Program-made: the position numbers and the translations under genes
Source: Ideonella benzenivorans
GTDB lineage: Bacteria > Pseudomonadota > Gammaproteobacteria > Burkholderiales > Burkholderiaceae_C
Length of the DNA: 64,000 nt
Reading direction: 5' to 3'
Assembly (NCBI RefSeq): GCF_020387415.1
Contig: NZ_JAGWCB010000008.1
Span: 139,690 to 203,689 of the forward strand
Notes under the pieces: generated by a model
Database searches by the model: none
Told to the model about the DNA's origin: nothing
The model's input: the letters and a program-made list of their open reading frames with translations, nothing else
Shown: positions 61,414 through 64,000 of the stretch, piece by piece
How positions within the stretch are numbered: position 1 is the first letter of the stretch
Layout: each line of letters opens with the position of its first letter

Positions 61414-62808
61414 ATGAGTCAACCTGGGCAACTGAAGCCGGCGCTCAACGCCTGGCACCTGTGGGGCCTGGCCGTCGGCCTGGTCATCTCCGGCGAGTAC
61501 TTCGGCTGGAGCTACGGCTGGGCCAGCGCCGGCACGCTGGGCTTCCTGGTGGCCACCATCCTGGTGGCGGCCATGTACACGACCTTCATCTTCAGCTTCA
61601 CCGAGCTGACCACCGCCATCCCGCACGCGGGCGGCCCGTTCGCCTATGCGCAGCGCGCCTTCGGCCCCACCGGCGGCTTCATCGCCGGCTTTGCCACGCT
61701 GGTGGAATTCGTCTTCGCGCCGCCGGCCATCGCGCTGGCCATCGGCGCCTACCTGAACGTGCAGTTCCCGGCGCTGGACCCGAAGTGGGTGGCGGTGGGG
61801 GCCTACCTGGTCTTCATGGCGCTCAACATCGTCGGCGTGAAGACGGCGGCCACCTTCGAGCTCTTCGTCACCATCCTGGCCATCTTCGAGCTGCTGGTCT
61901 TCATGGGCGTGGTGTCGCCGGGCTTTTCGATGGCCAACTTCGTGGCCAAGGGCTGGGCCGGTTCGGACACCTTCAGCCCCGCCGCCTGGTCGGGCATTTT
62001 CGCGGCCATCCCGTTTGCGATCTGGTTCTTCCTGGCCATCGAAGGCGTGGCCATGGCCGCCGAGGAGGCCAAGGACCCGCACCGCACCATTCCCCGCGCC
62101 TACATCGGCGGCATCCTGACCCTGCTGGTGCTGGCCCTGGGCGTGATGTTCCTGGCCGGCGGTGCCGGCGACTGGACCAAGCTCTCCAACATCAACGACC
62201 CGCTGCCCCAGGCCATGAAGATGATCGTGGGCGAGCACAGTGGCTGGCTGCACATGCTGGTCTGGATCGGCCTGTTCGGCCTGATCGCTTCCTTCCACGG
62301 CATCATCCTGGGCTACTCGCGTCAGATCTTCGCGCTGGCCCGTTCGGGCTACCTGCCGGGCTTCCTGGCGGCGGTGCACCCGCGCTTTGGCACGCCCTGG
62401 GTGGGCGTGCTGGCCGGCGGCGTCGTGGGCATCCTGGCCATCTTCAGCGACCAGTGGATCGTCATCGGCGGCCAGCCGCTGACGGCCAACATCGTCACCA
62501 TGTCGGTGCTGGGGGCCATCGTCATGTACATCATGTCCATGGCCAGCCTGTTCGCGCTGCGCCGCAAGGAGCCGGGCCTGGCCCGTCCCTTCCCGGCCAT
62601 CGGCTACCCGGTGCTGCCGGCCATCGCCCTGGTGCTGGCGGTGGGCTGCCTGATCACCATGGTCTGGTTCAACACGCTGCTGAGCGCCATCTTCCTGGGT
62701 GCCATGGCCGTGGCCTGGGTGTACTTCCACTTCTTCACCGCCCAGCGGCGCGCCGCAGTGGCCGAGCTGACCGTGGTCAGCGTCGAGGTGGTGCAGACCC
62801 AGGGCTGA
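61414..62808 (+). CDS. eat: Ethanolamine permease
   Basis: A 464-residue amino acid/polyamine/organocation permease with 12 predicted helices. It has GLAVGLVISGEYFGWSYGW near the N-terminus, diagnostic of ethanolamine permeases, and EGVAMAAEEAKDPHRTIPRA in the middle loop. It should import ethanolamine across the inner membrane. GAGGAG lies 8 bp before the ATG at 61414. eutB follows 16 bp downstream. Confidence 0.93.
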   Translation: MSQPGQLKPALNAWHLWGLAVGLVISGEYFGWSYGWASAGTLGFLVATILVAAMYTTFIFSFTELTTAIPHAGGPFAYAQRAFGPTGGFIAGFATLVEFVFAPPAIALAIGAYLNVQFPALDPKWVAVGAYLVFMALNIVGVKTAATFELFVTILAIFELLVFMGVVSPGFSMANFVAKGWAGSDTFSPAAWSGIFAAIPFAIWFFLAIEGVAMAAEEAKDPHRTIPRAYIGGILTLLVLALGVMFLAGGAGDWTKLSNINDPLPQAMKMIVGEHSGWLHMLVWIGLFGLIASFHGIILGYSRQIFALARSGYLPGFLAAVHPRFGTPWVGVLAGGVVGILAIFSDQWIVIGGQPLTANIVTMSVLGAIVMYIMSMASLFALRRKEPGLARPFPAIGYPVLPAIALVLAVGCLITMVWFNTLLSAIFLGAMAVAWVYFHFFTAQRRAAVAELTVVSVEVVQTQG

Positions 62809-62824
62809 GTGGATACTGGCTGGC

Positions 62825-64000
62825 ATGGCATACACCCACACCCTGGGCGGGCAGGTCTGGTCCTTTGCGGATCTGAAAACCCTGCTCGCCAAGGCCAGCC
62901 CACTGCGCTCGGGCGATGTGCTGGCCGGCCTGGCGGCCAGCAGCGCGGCCGAGCGCATGGCGGCCCGCATGGCGCTGGCGGATCTGCCGCTGCGCACCTT
63001 TCTGAACGAGGCGCTGATCCCCTACGAGGCCGATGAGGTCACGCGCCTGATCCTGGACCGCCACGACGAGGCCGCCTTCGCCGAGATCGCCCACCTCACC
63101 GTGGGCGACTTCCGCGACTGGCTGCTGATCCAGGCGGTGGCGCCGGACGGCGAAGCGGCGCTGACCCGGGTGCGGGCCGGCATCACGCCCGAGATGGCGG
63201 CGGCCGTCAGCAAGCTGATGCGCAACCAGGACCTGATCCTGGTCGCTCAACGCTGCCGGGTCATCACCCGCTTTCGCAACACCCTGGGCCTGCCGGGCCG
63301 CATGGCCATGCGCCTGCAGCCCAACCACCCGACCGACGACGCCCGCGGCATCGCCATCTCCACGCTGGATGGGCTGCTCTACGGCGTGGGCGATGCGGTC
63401 ATCGGCATCAACCCGGCCGGCGACGGCCTGGGCCCCTTGACCGGGCTGATGCAGCTGATGGACGAGGTGATCCAGCGCTTCGAGATCCCGACCCAGTCCT
63501 GTGTGCTGACCCACGTCACCAACCAGATCCAGGCCATGGAGCAGGGCGCGCCCGTGGACCTGGTGTTCCAGTCCATCGCCGGCACCGAAGCGGCCAACCG
63601 CAGCTTTGGCATCGACCTGGCGGTGCTGCGCGAGGCGCGCGAGGCGGCGCTGAGTCTGAAGCGCGGCACGCTGGGCGACAACGTCATGTACTTCGAGACG
63701 GGGCAGGGCTCAGCCCTGTCCGCCAATGCCCACCATGGCGTGGACCAGCAGACCTGCGAGGCCCGCGCCTACGGCGTGGCCCGCGCCTTCGAGCCGATGA
63801 TCTGCAACACCGTGGTCGGCTTCATCGGGCCGGAGTACCTCTACGACGGCAAGCAGATCATCCGCGCCGGGCTGGAGGACCATTTCTGCGGCAAGCTGCT
63901 GGGCCTGCCGATTGGCTGCGACGTTTGCTACACCAACCACGCCGAGGCCGACTCGGACGACATGGACACGCTGATGACCCTGCTGGGCGCGGCGGGCGTG
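62825..64000 (+). CDS. eutB: Ethanolamine ammonia-lyase large subunit (partial, cut by window end)
   Basis: 392 codons are visible of the usual 450-460. EutB with EutC uses adenosylcobalamin to convert ethanolamine to acetaldehyde and ammonia. It starts MAYTHTLGGQVWSFADLKTL and continues through NQDLILVAQRCRVITRFRNTLGLPG, GINPAGDGLGPL, ETGQGSALSANAHHGVDQQT and YTNHAEADSDDMDTL without a stop. The reading frame is open to the edge. eutC is expected just outside the window. It is the second gene of the permease-eutB unit. Confidence 0.96.
   Translation, partial: MAYTHTLGGQVWSFADLKTLLAKASPLRSGDVLAGLAASSAAERMAARMALADLPLRTFLNEALIPYEADEVTRLILDRHDEAAFAEIAHLTVGDFRDWLLIQAVAPDGEAALTRVRAGITPEMAAAVSKLMRNQDLILVAQRCRVITRFRNTLGLPGRMAMRLQPNHPTDDARGIAISTLDGLLYGVGDAVIGINPAGDGLGPLTGLMQLMDEVIQRFEIPTQSCVLTHVTNQIQAMEQGAPVDLVFQSIAGTEAANRSFGIDLAVLREAREAALSLKRGTLGDNVMYFETGQGSALSANAHHGVDQQTCEARAYGVARAFEPMICNTVVGFIGPEYLYDGKQIIRAGLEDHFCGKLLGLPIGCDVCYTNHAEADSDDMDTLMTLLGAAGV

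Overview
The window is chromosomal DNA of a high-GC betaproteobacterium. The family content and gene neighbourhoods (tetR-pcm-rhodanese-tolC facing waaA, dapA-bamC, parE-transglycosylase-parC) point to Burkholderiales, probably a Rubrivivax/Ideonella/Roseateles-like lineage. That placement is inference from protein resemblance, not a search. I see no insertion sequence, prophage, CRISPR array or rRNA. Genes are densely packed, often with ATGA stop/start overlaps, and most long opposite-strand open frames are shadows caused by high GC.

Layout. 1-556: tRNA cluster Asp-Ala-Glu-Asp ending in a terminator, with the Asp unit exactly duplicated. 561-3498 (minus): alkA/ada fusion, ogt and an EamA transporter. 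3663-6384 (plus): phosphomannomutase/phosphoglucomutase and waaA. 6362-9471 (minus): tetR, PCMT-like methyltransferase, rhodanese and TolC, with a perfect 20-bp palindrome in front of tetR. 9674-11401 (plus): uppP, trmB, tRNA-Gly. 11831-15037 (plus): lipase-like lipoprotein, OmpW, degenerate GGDEF protein. 15038-22364 (minus): a GABA/polyamine operon (gabT, four ABC transporter genes, gabD), divergent from a MocR/GabR-type regulator at 22513. 24057-34926: alaS, coaBC, dut, roxA, an FKBP isomerase, a shortened type II NADH dehydrogenase, MscS and smaller genes. 35212-39714: a small Ala-rich lipoprotein and the convergent MFS, small membrane protein, methyltransferase, dapA, bamC run, separated by two back-to-back terminators. 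39803-44965 (plus): topoisomerase IV genes parE and parC with a lytic transglycosylase between them. 44969-47308 (minus): UbiH/UbiM-type hydroxylase, dsbB, ridA. 47367-60247 (plus): comEC followed by a 10-kb cluster of circularly permuted ATP-grasp, alpha-E and transglutaminase-like proteins. 60264-64000: AraC-type regulator divergent from an ethanolamine permease and eutB, which is cut by the window end.

Functional themes. There are two clear catabolic modules with adjacent divergent regulators: GABA uptake to succinate, and ethanolamine uptake to ammonia-lyase. There is a DNA alkylation repair operon. Envelope genes are numerous (uppP, waaA, TolC, OmpW, bamC, dsbB, transglycosylase).

The most interesting region is 49880-60247. 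It holds two ATP-grasp/alpha-E sets, one as separate proteins and one fused, two transglutaminase-fold proteins with intact Cys-His-Asp residues, and an unrecognised protein tied in by a 4-nt overlap. The families are known and have been predicted to make or cleave peptide bonds, but I know of no established substrate. The two ATP-grasp copies differ at their glycine-rich and acidic motifs, which suggests unequal roles. A second oddity is the NADH dehydrogenase at 28200-29432, which lacks about 15 residues right after its FAD-binding glycine motif.
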